Assembly: GCA_023653785.1 (NCBI GenBank)
Contig: JAMKCH010019767.1
Span: 140,672-204,671, forward strand
Source of the DNA: Ophioderma brevispina
Taxonomy: Eukaryota; Echinodermata; Ophiuroidea; Amphilepidida; Ophiodermatidae
Length of the DNA: 64,000 nt
Direction: 5' to 3'
The translations under genes were made by a program, and so were the position numbers. This document shows, piece after piece, positions 11,024 to 22,669 of this stretch. The notes under the pieces are model-generated. The model was not told the DNA's origin. It did not search any database and worked only from the letters and a program-made list of their open reading frames with translations. Every line of letters begins with the position of its first letter. Position 1 is the stretch's first letter.

Positions 11024-12528
11024 AACTCCTCAAAAAAAAATTTGGATTTTGTTTTCAGACATGTATTATTCATTTAATTGACAATTTTATTACACTTTAT
11101 TGTATATCAGTGAAAAGCTCAGTTATTTCTCTGTACAATGACACCAAATTCATAAGAATGGATTTCTTCATGCTTGAGTGACACTCATTTGAATACTGGT
11201 AGATCTTAAAAAGAAAGTGCCAAATTTCAATCCCGTCGGTTAAGAGCTACACCGGGTACAAGCGTACACAGGATTAGGTTTGCTTTGAACCCGGTGTGAA
11301 AGCACTATAGTCCTGCGGGAAGCCAGAGTCCCGGCTCCATCGACGCTAACGGAATAAGCGTGAAACTAATTTGCGTGAAGAGTCAACTGAATGGAGTGGC
11401 CCTATTCCTTACCGTCGCGCCGGACCATGAGACAATAACACCGTACTTATAATTACTTCTACACAACCGTGTCTGTTGAAAGTGAAAATGTCAAAGAGTG
11501 GTTATTCAGTATCTCACAGGCTAGAGTATCATATTGTCCGAAGGCTTGCGAGTCATGGATTGAAATTGAAGCTGGCATAATCCCTAATCACGTTGTAGCC
11601 AATGTTGGGGTAACCCTAGTGCTGTATCAAATGGAAAACACAATTCCGTGCAAACTGATAATGGAAAGTGAGGCCCAGTTGACTCCGGACGACACCCCAT
11701 AAAACCGGTTTTATTACTACTCTCTGGGCGGGCCTTTGAATTGAGATTTGTCTTCCAAAAAATTGCATGCCGGTTTGTGGGGCAGTAATCGACACGAGTC
11801 CCTCTGGAGAAGCAACTTACCTTGCTAAGAAGCCAGCCAATGACAGCCCTTCAACCACCAGGCCCGGTTAAGGTTGTGTTGGCAACACCAGTAATTTAAA
11901 CATGGTCACAGAATTCATGTTTTCAGATGAATGCAGATTTTGTATTCGGAAGTTGGATGAAGAGCTAAAGTTTGGAAGAGACGTGGTGAACATTTCCCTG
12001 TCTGCTGCATTGGAAGAGCGACAGCTTTTGGTTGAGGCAGTCCTGCAGCTGATATTATAAGACTTGTTGTTATTGAAGGCAACAATGCTGTCGTTTTCGG
12101 GGACAATATTCTAAGGCCGTTGCCATCTCTTATGTCCTCAATCTGTGACAATATTCACTACTCCAAGACGATAATGCCCACCCGCATCGTGCTAGGATCG
12201 TCAATGAGTAACTTAAGAATGAAAGGGGTTAAAAAACTTCAGTGGCCTGCAATGAGCAAACTCATCAATTTGGGCACATTCCGTTTAACCTAACCTCTTA
12301 ATTTAAGAAACCCTAAATTGAGTAGAGGTACTAAAAATTTAGCACTTTCTCTTTCAGACCTACCAGTATTCAAAGTAATGTCACTCAACCGTGAAGAAAA
12401 CAATTATCATTTTGGTGTCATTGTACAGAGGAATAACTGAGCTTTCATATGCAATAGAGTGTAATAAAATGTTCAATTAAATGAAAAATACATGTCTGAA
12501 AAAATTTCCAAACTTTTTTTGAGGAGTT
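11024..12528 (+). mobile_element. Tc1-like DNA transposon with long terminal inverted repeats
   Basis: Terminal inverted repeats of about 130 bp start with AACTCCTCAAAAAAA on the left (11,024) and end with the complement on the right (12,528). The arms share CAGACATGTATT, TTCATTTAATTGA, TTTTATTACACT, GCTCAGTTATT and TGTACAATGACACCAAA in matching order. They enclose a decayed transposase on the plus strand (separate entry). The element starts 13 bp after the end of the foldback at 10,550-11,010. A TA is present at the left edge, but the right flank has drifted. Confidence 0.9.
11470..12300 (+). pseudogene. Degraded Tc1-family transposase
   Basis: DDE/D transposase that would cut and rejoin the ends of the surrounding element. 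Across frames the following survive: a FSDECRF block with the first catalytic Asp (near 11,917-11,940), an RKLDEELK-like stretch, the second catalytic region DNAHPHRARIVNE (near 12,171-12,209), and a KKLQWPAMS-like stretch (near 12,231-12,258) that in intact relatives precedes the third acidic residue. The order and spacing are those of Tc1 transposases. The N-terminal helix-turn-helix region is poorly readable. Multiple stops and frameshifts make this a pseudogene. Confidence 0.85.
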
Positions 12529-13724
12529 CAGATTTAATATTGTATTTATATTGTTTTCATTATTGTAAATTGCATATCGAGTGTTATAGTATAGATTATT
12601 GTATTTCGATTATACATGTATTGTATTTTTCATATTATTGTATGTTCTAGGAAAGTTGAGGTGTGAATAAAATGTCTAAAGTCTAATGAACTGATTTTGC
12701 ATCCAGAGGTATTCGTTCAAAGGGTCCTGCTTTCTGGAATAAGTGGTCTTTGAATATAAAAACAGTAAAAACCATAAATTCATTTTTAAATACTAAAAAT
12801 ACTTAAGGATACTTTTTTCAAACATATAGCTAACTTGTAGTATTTATCATAATTTTGCTATTTTAAATAATATTGAATACAAGTATTTCTTGCTTGACAT
12901 GAATCATATAATATTGCATGTTTTGCAATGCGAGTTAACCCTCGTCCGACCAAGAGGATGCCCCCCTTACGTATGATTCCCTGTCGCACAAAAACGCAAA
13001 CGAATATGGTCTAAGGCTTTTATGTAATTGTAAGTTTATCATTTGTGGTCATTTTAGCGAACAAATGGAGGTGCCACCTTCAAGGAGGTCCGGGTGCCCG
13101 TCAAAGTCTGAAGGTAGGCGGGTGGTTGTCACGTGCACCTTCCTTTATTTTACTGTGTGAAGTGCCAAAATATTACGTATGATGCTACTGTAAGTAAATA
13201 CATGTACTAACAATATTTGTATTTTGTCTTATTTTTAGAGTAATAACATGTGTATGCTTACTTTGGCACCCATCATTGCCAAATATATAAATACCAATTT
13301 TGCTTGCATGAATGGCGAAAAACCCTTGATTTTAGAGATTTGCGTACAAATAACGTTATAAATAAGCTCTCAGTTATGACGCCACTATGATGTCATATTT
13401 TAAAAACTTGAAATGTTTGTACTTTATTTGAAGAAAGGACATATCGTCACGAGTCTTCCAAACAGGCTAATGGACATTTTTGGCAAAATTGATTTTTTTG
13501 CATATTTTGATATTATATCACGAGCTCTTATCATACACCAAATATTGAGCAAAAATGACATTCCAATTTGTAGATACAATAGATTTTCACTTTTGGAAAT
13601 CATACCCAAACGCCAAATGACAAGTCTTCCGACAGACAATCTGTCATTCGGCTGTTCTGCTGTGCTGAAACCACCGTACGACTCTAATACAGTTACTATT
13701 AGCCCAGGAGCTAGCAGACATTTT
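12529..13724. other. No supported gene between two inverted-repeat elements
   Basis: AT-rich, with a TATTGTA-rich patch around 12,540-12,650. Two long open frames overlap on opposite strands at 13,413-13,751 and 13,424-13,729; neither resembles a known protein, and each is probably a shadow of the other. Confidence 0.4.
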
Positions 13725-14620
13725 AACACATCTCAAGTACAAAAGGTTTGAGTGATTGTAAATATGTAGACAGACAGACATGAACCCCTGAAACATAATT
13801 CTTAAGTGCAGCACATGGTGCCTTAATGAGATGGGGCCAAGACAAAGTTTGTACGGGGTCACATTTTAAAAATTGATTCAATCATATTGAAAATTATACC
13901 ATGTCATTTGTCTAAACCACAAGGATTCAGGAAAGGTATAGTGTGTAATATGCAACGTAAAGTTTAAGAATTATTGGCTAAAAACAGCAAATCAATAAAA
14001 AGGTGGTCAATTTCAGTTCAGTTGTAACAGGGGTCAAATCTGTAAGTTGCTCCGATTTGGGATAAAAAAGGTGCAAATTATTGGGGGAGCTCATAGGATC
14101 CAAATAGGAATAGTTTTGAGTGTCCTCAAATGCTTGCTTAAGAAAGTAGGAGGAACAAGGATCAAAGCCCTTAGCAATGGAGTTGACCTTCGGTTCCCCC
14201 TACATCGGTAATAAGCATTTTAGACAGTCCAAAACTATCCCTTATTTTAATCCTATGAACTACATCAATAATTTGCACCATTTTTTATCTAAATCGAATC
14301 AACTGGAAAATTTGACGCCCTGTTCCACTGAAATTGACCCCTTTTTAATTGATTTTTGCTGTTTTTATTCCTAAACTTTAAACTTACGTTTGTAGATAGT
14401 AAAACTATACCCTTTCCTGAATCCTTGTGGTTGACAAATAACATGGTATACTTTTTTCAACATGATAGGATCAATTAAAAATTTTGACGCCCTGTACAAA
14501 CTTGTCTTGCCCCCCTCACCTTAAGGCACCTTTGCTGTCACTTAAAATCGCGTTTCAGGGGTCTCTGTCCGTCCTTCAACATGTTTTTAATCACTCAGCC
14601 TTTTGTACTTGAGATTTGTT
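13725..14620. mobile_element. Foldback element of about 0.9 kb
   Basis: A near-continuous palindrome. The left arm starts AACACATCTCAAGTACAAAAGG and the right arm ends with its complement. Blocks that pair across the centre (about 14,165) include GAGTGATT, CCCCTGAAAC, GGTGCCTTAA, AGACAA-GTTTGTAC, ATACCATGT, CACAAGGATTCAGG, AAATCAATAAAAAGG and GGTGCAAATTATTG. The spacer is very short. No transposase is present, so it is a non-autonomous foldback or MITE-like element of unknown superfamily. Open frames inside it are not genes. Confidence 0.88.
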
Positions 14621-15754
14621 ACAAATGGCGTTAGCTCCCGGGTTATTCGATCATGGGATATTGGGAGATTCATCCTCCTCTCGTCTCGATCAAACCCTGG
14701 TGCCTAAAAAGGGTCTGGTCGAAGTTTATTTTAGTACAATGTGTGTAGCTGTATCTGAGACGATTTTGCCACACTAAAAAATACATTTTTGCAGTATTAC
14801 TGACACAATTCTGCCAAATAATAATGTTAAATACAGTATACTGTGAAATTGAATTCAATCAAAACACTGAAATATTTTTTTTATTTTTTTTATTTTTTTT
14901 ATTGTTTTGTTATTGTGAATGTGTATAGATAAACAAGCACTGATAGTCGGGGCCATTTGTATTTTTTCCGTGGGCTTAGAATGTTATTTTTCCTTCTCTA
15001 CGGACCTTTTTAAATATGTTTTGATTGAGCCAAAAACAGATGGGTGCCCAATTTTTCGATTAAAATGTCCACCATTTTCCTGCAAATAATTTATGATGTC
15101 TAATTCAACATTAAAATATACCTCTCTCAATCAAATCAACCGATTAACGTCCTTTTATCATTCTATAACACAGCATGTTAAAGACATCCAAACATGCAAC
15201 AGTTCAGCAATATTCAAGAGGCGTCCAAAATATGAAAACTTAGTGAAAATGCGGCATATTGGCCCCAAAATATAATCCATGAATATTAGGAAAAAACACT
15301 GTATATTTTCAATGGCCATCAGAAGCAAACTTTTATCAAGCATTATCTTGCTTCAGAATCCGATGCTACCAAAATTGTCCTACAAAAGTTCTACCAAATG
15401 GCAAATTGGGAATAATTCACGTTTTACTAGATTTAATAAATTGTGGTCAGGTGTGTCAATGGTCAAAGAAATATATCCTACCCTTTCAGGTAAACCATCA
15501 TGGTACATTTGAAGTGGTTTCCCTATGATTTTTTGAAATGACGTCATTATTTTGCATAAATAATTATTATACAAATGCTCAGAAATGGCACCATCGATTT
15601 TTTGCATAAAGTGGCTAAATGTATTTGGAATCCAATAAAAATAGAACATACAGGAAAGGGAACCAGAATCCTTACTAAGCCCTAAACTATTACGACCACT
15701 AACTTATATAGCCATCACAATGTCACCCCCCATTTAACGATGCAATCTGTAAAC
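14621..15754. other. No supported gene; T-rich tract
   Basis: Contains a T-rich low-complexity tract at about 14,872-14,912 built of repeated TTTTTTTTATT. Several overlapping open frames on both strands at 15,093-15,649 have no recognisable features. Confidence 0.4.
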
Positions 15755-16100
15755 TTAAGTAAAAAAAAAAAGGTGGATGGTCCGATTTTAAAGTCTATAC
15801 ATTTTTTAATACTTGTAATAGGTTGGAGTGAAGGCCATCTGTAAAGTTTCGCGCCTGATTTTCCAAACCCTTTTGAAGGGAGCAAAAACCTTATTTTTGT
15901 GATCCCTATTATGTAAAAGTAATATTCGTCGACCAAAATGGGGCATATTTTCGCTCCAAACCAAATATCCTTTAGCCCTAAGATTTTACAGGGTAAATAA
16001 GATAAATAGTAGCTTTCTTCTGATTCCAAAATTAACCACGGTTATGGTCAAATCTGGGGCCCCTGGGACGAGCCTATCAGCGATCGGACCATGACCTTAA
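15755..16100 (+). mobile_element. TTAA-bounded element, copy A of a two-copy family
   Basis: Begins at TTAA (15,755) and ends at TTAA (16,097-16,100). The right end reads GGTCATGGTCCGATCGC on the minus strand, and the left end carries GGTGGATGGTCCGA, so the termini are imperfect inverted repeats. The interior (ATCTGTAAAG, GTCGACCAAAAT, TTTCGCTC, CAAACCAAA, TTTTAG, ACAGGGTAAAT, TAGCTTTCTT) aligns in the same orientation with 44,911-45,226. TTAA at both ends suggests piggyBac-type target duplication. Non-coding. Confidence 0.75.
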
Positions 16101-16621
16101 ATTTTGGTAAAACAATGCATTTAAGGTAAAATATATAGTGCATTGGATGGAAATATGAAGCTGTAGTTTTTAGGGATTTTGTTGGCTGAATTGCTGCCAG
16201 TGTTTCCTGTAAGATTTTCATTATTTTCCTGTAAATAACCTATATTGAAAATCCATCATAGTGCATATAGGTTGATATAATAAGGTCCAAATAGGAGCCT
16301 CTCTTATAAAATTTAGTTCTAATAGGCCTGGAAAATTGACAAAAAAATCATTTTGTTTGATTTTTAAATACGGCCAAGTATTGTCTTTTTCTGATCCTTT
16401 TTATTGCGAAGTCCACTGTAATTTTTAGAGCGCACGTGATTTCGTCAAATACAAGATGAATCGTTAGTAGTGGTAATAAGGTTAAACAAAAGAATATGCA
16501 TTGATAGCTGTGTTCTTTACTAGACGTAGACTGTAAGAAGTCTTGACTGTCTAAGGTCTAATGGACGATCCGGGCGCTGACCACGGCAAAAAGGAGCCTA
16601 CGTTTGTCATTTTGAATCGCG
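16101..16621. other. No gene seen
   Basis: About 0.5 kb of AT-rich DNA between a TTAA-bounded element and the 3' tail of the minus-strand LINE. Nothing recognisable. Confidence 0.4.
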
Positions 16622-16670
16622 CCATTTTTTTATATTTATTTTATTTTATTTTTATTTATTATTTAAACTT
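16622..16670 (-). repeat. 3' simple-repeat tail of the LINE
   Basis: On the minus strand the LINE ends in AATAAATAAAAATAAAATA-type repeats directly after CCTGCCTAAAGAAAG. Such short-unit tails mark the 3' end of CR1/L2-type elements and fix the orientation of this insertion. Confidence 0.7.
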
Positions 16671-17639
16671 TCTTTAGGCAGGGTAGCCCCTTCAGTACAA
16701 GAAATCACTGATTTCCAGGAGGCCCTGCATATACACACATTGTACATTGCATACATACATGTATAAACATTAATATAAAAACAATAACAACAGGTATATA
16801 ATAAATACAGAATAAAATACACATGAGTATAAATGAAACTACGAGATATCTCAGCAGTACAAAAAATAAGCTTATGTGGTTTTACAAATGTAGGATGTTT
16901 TAAGCTGAGATAACCTCATTGTATATAATTACAGCGGATCACTGAAAGGAAGAACTGTTTCCATATTTTGTGTTGCTCTCATATGGAACGTACGTTTGCC
17001 AGCATTTAGATTCCAAGGTGGTTCATACACAGAGTTTGGTGGTTTGACTTCTGGTACCTCTAATGAACTGAGTGCATACAAAGTGACTGGAACGAAAGGT
17101 AAACTGGGGCGAGACCTTTGAAGCATTTAAAAAAGCGTTAGCATAATGGTTATCTAACCGCTCATTAAGTTTGTTTCCCTGTAGTGTACACTATCAGGCT
17201 TTACAGGAGTTCCTAATGTCAGCTGATACATTATACGAGCTAATCTTTTTGCAGAATTTGGAGAGTGAATTCATAATCATTAGTAACCGTTAGACCAGAC
17301 CAGGCTGCAATAGTCAAATGTGGCATGACAATTGAATTGCAAGCATCACCCGAGTGTCTTGTGTATATACTATTTAAGTCTTCTAATAACACCACACGCT
17401 AGAATACATGCAAAATATGAATTGATATGATCAACCAGGACATCAAAATCATAATATTACACCAGATATTTAAACTGTCAACCCTTTCATAGTAATCATT
17501 TTCCGTGCAGAGAAACATTTTGAAATTTATTGAGAAATATACATGTAACCAAAGACCATACTTGGTTTTCTTGGCATTCAAAGTGATTTGTTATCATCAA
17601 ACCATTTAGAAATTTTATTAAATTTGCCTGCAGTTCAAA

Positions 17640-18500
17640 TTCAAGAGTGTGTGGGTTGTCTGAAGTTCAAAGAAGTGTTTTATCATCGCATACATCGTAC
17701 ATTTACCGTTAACCCATTTGAAAAGCTTTGACAAAAATAATACATAGAAGAGGACCAAGTATAGAAGCCTTGTGGAATTCCAATGTTGCATATGTTTGAA
17801 GTCAAGAAAGGGTAGAATTAATGTTGACTGCCTGAATTCTGTCACTGATATAGGATTGAAACCATTAAGTGCAGAGCAGTAATCCCTTTTGTGAAAGTTT
17901 ATCAGATGAGAAGAAATGTTTAACACAGTCCAAAGCCTTTCTTAGGGTCACGGAAATTGCTCCTGTTTGGACGACCTTCATCCATATTTTTTCAAGAAAT
18001 CTTGTACATCAGGCAAAGTAGTGGCTGTGGAATGATTGGCACTAAAGCCTGATTGGTTATCAGAAAGAAGTCCATTGGAAACAAGGTACGAATACAATTG
18101 ATTTATGAATCACTCTTTCCGATTTTTGAAATAAGTGGCAGAACGGAACTAGGTCGATATTTTCTCCCACACTCTGACTTGTCACCATTCTTTTAATATA
18201 AGGGGTAACTTTGGCTTTTTTTCATTCTGCCAGTAAAAACTGATGTAACTAAGAGAAATTTTACATAACAGCAAGAGAATACTACATATAAGGAGCTACC
18301 AGCTTAAGAAGTTTTACGCTGAAACAGTCAAATCCTGGAGACTTTGTTTTAGACATATCACATATTTGCTTATAAACAAACTCTGGAGAAACAGTACAAA
18401 ACGCTAAAAATAGAATCACACGTAGAATTGAACATTATTTGTAGGTGATGTGCTATTTGCCTTATGCGCATCATGAACATATCTGCAAGAGAAGAACCAA
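17640..18500 (-). pseudogene. LINE reverse transcriptase, frameshifted
   Basis: On the minus strand the catalytic region is readable only across frames. A GIPQ block with a frame change is followed by SILGPLLCIIFVKAFQMG (around 17,715-17,781). The YADD region at about 17,671-17,701 lacks one base, so the frame reads CTMYAM in place of the Asp pair. The enzyme would copy element RNA at a nicked target; in this copy it cannot be made. Upstream parts of RT are too decayed to align by eye. Confidence 0.75.
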
Positions 18501-18739
18501 TAGAAGTGAAATAGTTATTTAACAGGCATTAGCCTATTTGGCTGAAGATGTGAAACCATCATCACTTAACAGCATTGGAAGTAGATGATGATTTTTTTTG
18601 TTAGGTGGTGCCAGCTTTTTGAGAGGACATAATTTTTTGAGTTATTTACATTCAGCAATTGAAGCAGAATAGAATCTCCTTTTTGAGAAGTGCCGCATAT
18701 TGTTGGCTTTATTGCGATAAATTTTAGCAATGCCAATCA

Positions 18740-19045
18740 TGGGGATCATTGGATTTATGCGCTCCTCGCGAAAAATATCCACGGTCTTTGCAAAAACAGT
18801 CAAAATTCATATTGATCCATTCAGGTTGTGAACCTTTCACACAAATCATACACGTTTTTCTCTGAATGGTGCATGTCATCACTGCTTTTACAAAACACAT
18901 CTTTCCAAATATTCCAAGCAAAATCAACATCATTATGAGTATGAACTTGGTCCCAGTTAATATTTCTAATATTATTAAAAGTCCCTTTCATTAAAATTCC
19001 TTTATATCTTGTCTTTGTAATTCTAGGAGTGGCTTGATATTGCAT
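18740..19045 (-). pseudogene. Endonuclease-RT linker of the LINE
   Basis: Two overlapping minus-strand frames carry RYKGILMKGTFNNI, NDVDFAWNIWKDVFCK, then in the other frame KGSQPEWINMNF and KDRGYFSRGAHKSNDPHDW. This matches the spacer of CR1/Jockey-like proteins, where a HAP block, a P-W-I/M stretch, an R-D-R stretch and a final dW precede RT. One frameshift near 18,830-18,900 splits it. Confidence 0.75.
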
Positions 19046-19049
19046 GCAT

Positions 19050-19620
19050 TACGAACCACATAAATAAGAGAATGGTCACTGAGACTCAAGACTGTGAACA
19101 CCTGATGTAGACATTGTTTCTGGCCGAACACAAAAAGCAAGATCAATAATGTTTTTACTCTTTTCAGTAATGCGTGTATAGTCATTTATCAGTGAGTGAT
19201 CTGTGAATGGGTAGCAATAGTAGATACCTTATTAGATGGAGAAGATTTCAAATATCAGATTAAGTCACCTCAATAATAATCATCATAATCGAAGTCCAAT
19301 TTTGAAACATACAATCAATTTTGTCCACATAGTCAGGCTGTAGCTCATGGACAAAACTGTAGATAGTGCCTAAAATAATTGGTTTAGTTTGTGGAGATTA
19401 ATTTCATCACAAAGCTTCACATCATTAATGAGAATATCACTATTTCCTGAAATTAAATACTTCCTTACTATAACAAGCAATTGCCACCATGACTTTTGTA
19501 TTTTCATCTATTCTACATAAATAATAATCATCAATTTTAAGTTCGCTGTCATCAATATCACTGGTGAGCCATGTTTCTTTAACCAGAACTCACTGTTGTT
19601 GCTGTGAATAAAGATATTTA
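19050..19620 (-). pseudogene. APE-type endonuclease of the LINE
   Basis: Minus-strand translation across frames gives VKETWLTSDIDDSELKIDDY (near 19,520-19,585), where the ETWL block carries the catalytic Glu of APE-like LINE endonucleases, and LSLSDHSLIYVV (near 19,050-19,085), the terminal SDH block with the catalytic His. Such enzymes nick the target to prime reverse transcription. Frameshifts between the two blocks inactivate it. Confidence 0.78.
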
Positions 19621-20269
19621 AATAATCACTTTGTTTTCTTCAACTCTAACGAATATTGAGGTGTGTGATCTTTAATCCTTACCAAGAAAACAGTTAAGAC
19701 AATAAATGGTTCATCACGAAAGGGGCTCATTGAGGCATTTCTATAGAAACAGGAATTACAACAGTACTTGTTGTTAGCATTATCAATAGTTACATCAATT
19801 AACATCAAGGATAAAGAACACTGAATGCATGAAACTGTATGCTGTAGTGGTTTAAAAGTTTACAAGTACAGATACCACTTACATGTATACTTCGAAGCTT
19901 TTCAACTGAAAAAGGTGACTGAGATGAACTTTTGACAAAGTTTGATATTACAATTACATGTGAATCATGCATATGAATGATTGATACTAACATATCCAAG
20001 TTAATTATTGACCATATGAGAATTGACCTTTCATCTCCATGATTTAAAGAATTTAATTTGCTTTGCATATTAAGAAGATGGTGTACATTTACAATCTTAT
20101 TCAAAGCATAATCAACATAATCAATATCATACACACTTTTTAAGGAGGCCATAATTTTGTAGTGTACACCTTGACAGAGTCTTAAATGTTATTTCACGTC
20201 CGGTTTCTTTGAAGACATGAAATCCAAATTGAAAAATCTGATGAATTGCTGTAAGAAAGTTTCCTTGCG

Positions 20270-20760
20270 AGATGGAGTTTCCCAGTTTCTTGTTTAGATG
20301 AAGGCCAGCAGGTGCGATGTGAAAGTTTTTATACTATCATTACTAATGAATGTCAACTTGCTAAGGTCACAATGTCCTTCCATTCGGGCATTATACTCAG
20401 AAATCCATGCCATTATGTCAAGCGTTGTTCTGTGGGGTCAGTGAGGAGATAACGATCTGGTTCAGTTCAGTGCTTGGTAATACAGTTACAAGGGTCTCAG
20501 TAGAGTTAAACACTCACTGGTCAGCGTATGATCAATGTTGTTAGTTCCTAGATGTAGTATAACTGCGGTGGGTTGTTCTTCTTTGATAAAAGCTGGGGCT
20601 AACTTTATCCATAGTTCAAGCCTTGTTCCTGGGATACACCTTCAACACTTGTACCTGTTGGATGAGGCGTCGACCCCAAGTGTTGTGGGAATTAGAATCC
20701 TCCTAAGACTAGTAAGTTCGATTTGTCTTTTGACTGGTTTGGGGGCATCAGAGGTGAAGG
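20270..20760 (-). pseudogene. SGNH/GDSL-hydrolase module of the LINE ORF1
   Basis: The minus strand reads LLVLGGF near 20,700-20,720, where the nucleophile block (normally GDS) would be, then AVILHLGTNNIDHTLTSE (about 20,512-20,565, block III with G-x-N), and SSLTPQN, AWISEYNARMEGHC, TFISN and finally HLNKKLGN near 20,290, the His-bearing last block. This order is that of an SGNH hydrolase (esterase). In CR1-like retrotransposons such a domain sits in ORF1 upstream of the endonuclease, which is the arrangement here. The nucleophile Ser is not readable and stops or shifts interrupt the frame, so this copy is dead. Confidence 0.75.
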
Positions 20761-21600
20761 AAGTTGGTTGTAGCTTTGCCCTTGGCTGTGGGATGGGTCT
20801 GATTTTGGTCCGTGGTTTTGGAATTGGTCAGACTGGGGGATGAATCCGTTGACAGGGTTTTGGATCATCAGAATCGTGTAGGTAACTCCGCTACATTAAG
20901 CACACTGATGTGTTGCTGGTAGAATTGTAGGCACAAAGTTTCATCAACAGCTTATACATGGTGAGGCTGTGTCCTGGAGTCAGAAATGTGGTGCTCTATA
21001 CCAAGCCAATGGTCGGGGATTGTGGGGGAAAAATTTCAACAGTTGATGCCGATGCTAGAGTAATTGCTGTTGGCTCCGTTAGTGAATGTCCATTTGCAGT
21101 CCTGAGTTGAGGTAGAACAGTTGAAAAGAAGGGTGGAGTTTTAGTCTGACACCCGGTATCACATAGAGTAGGTACAGGCAGCGAGGTAGTTTGTGTTCAA
21201 CTGAAATTATGTAGGTTTCTCTGTAGGCTTTGGGGTGGATAAATTGGTGACGGAATACAAGTTCATCATCCTGTCCATCGTGCATAGATGATTCACAATT
21301 TGCAGGGGTAGACTGCTGCACAACTGATGATTAGAATTCTATTCTATCATTTATTTCCTGGAAGCATAGAGTCACCCAAGCTTTGTATGAGTTCCCCCTG
21401 CACAAAATATTGTCATGTTGACAGTGTAGATTGTGATAGTTTGCCAATGATCTGGGGATTTGAAGATAAGTCCGCGTTGCCTTTGTCTATAGGTGGACCA
21501 TATAAGGCTCCACATGATACAACACTTCATCTATGTAGTCAGGATCCACTGGAATGGTTGTAGAACGTTTGGTTGCCTTTCTTGGTTCTCTCCATTTGCC

Positions 21601-22669
21601 TCCATATATTTCATTATTAGTTAAGCCCAGCAATGGAGTTGTTTAGATGCTGTGCAAGGTACGCCATGCTGAGCCAATAGTTCTGTTGAGTAGGATTCCA
21701 TGGTTTAATTAGGAGGCTATTGTCCAATGAATAGAAGATGGCTGGAGTAAAGCAGAGTGCACTGGTGAAAATCAATAATGCTGTGGATGCAGTTTCACAT
21801 AACTTGTTGAAAGCACCAAAATTGTTCTCAAAATACAGTTAATAATTCAAAATTTGCATATTCCATGGACATATAAAATAGATGAGTAGAATCCATATGC
21901 TTTAGCTGGTTACAGTAGTATAAAATTCATGTAGCACATTCTGAAAGAAACTGATGTATTTGATGAAATTGGGCTGGGAGCACATACATGTGTGTGTGTG
22001 CCGACTTCTGCCTATGCTCATAAAGAGAGAAAAGGGATTCCCTAAATGGTTTGTTATGCAAATTGCCCTGTTAGATAGATTGCACAATAAGGTAAATGGG
22101 GAATTCCCCAAGCTTACACTTAGAACTGAATCAACTTGTTTACTGTTTTGAGATCAATATATTGTAAGATAAGGGAATTTCCCCAGAAAGTTATATATGG
22201 AAAGTGATGTGATTCAGGTTGTTTAATCATGTTATGATGTAAGGATTATTGGTTAGAAAGGAAATCTAGGTCGAGATTTAAATAGTAGTTGTGACTGAAT
22301 TACTGGGAAGCAGTTATAATCAGGAGCTAACTAGAGCTCTGGAGCTTTACAGTATAATTGATCTAGTTTTACTCTGCAATAATGGTATATTTGAGTTTTT
22401 ACATCTAGTGCCAGGATTTACATTTGGATGCCGCTGGAGCTTGATAAGCTAAATTGTCTGCTGGTCGTCTTTTAAGCCAAAGAGCTTCAGTTTTGGTGGG
22501 AATCAAAAAGGGGATTCCAATTTGTGGTCCTATATGAGGGCATAGCGACATACTGATTGGTGGTCTATTACCTTGATTTTATTATTTTAATTTTTTTTAG
22601 CTTATTTTTTTCTTTATGGCAATTCATCTTGGCTCTAAATCTTACTCTAATTATGTATAAGTTTATTGT
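21601..22669. other. No clear gene; possible 5' part of the LINE or spacer
   Basis: Between the recognisable LINE and the LTR element. Complementary open frames at 21,902-22,111 and 21,954-22,151 overlap on opposite strands and look like chance. I cannot place the 5' end of the LINE. Confidence 0.35.

Larger units (their letters stand above)
16622..21600 (-). mobile_element. Long CR1/L2-like LINE with ORF1 hydrolase, endonuclease and RT remains
   Basis: A nearly full-length but decayed non-LTR retrotransposon on the minus strand. From its 5' side (high coordinates) one meets an SGNH-hydrolase module (about 20,270-20,760), a Cys-containing stretch with NKYCCNSC (near 19,760), an APE-type endonuclease (about 19,050-19,600), the endonuclease-RT linker (about 18,740-19,045), RT (about 17,640-18,500), a C-terminal trace with a RTFHMRATQ-like block (about 16,930-17,130), and a 3' end with GGGGCTACCCTGCC followed by A/T-rich simple repeats. 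Hydrolase-bearing ORF1 proteins are known in CR1-group elements, which supports that assignment. The 5' limit near 21,600 is a guess. Every module is frameshifted. Confidence 0.8.

Noticed and set aside
13413..13751. Overlapping plus- and minus-strand frames of about 100 codons each
   Set aside because: Same DNA open on both strands, no motif, and the end runs into a foldback arm.
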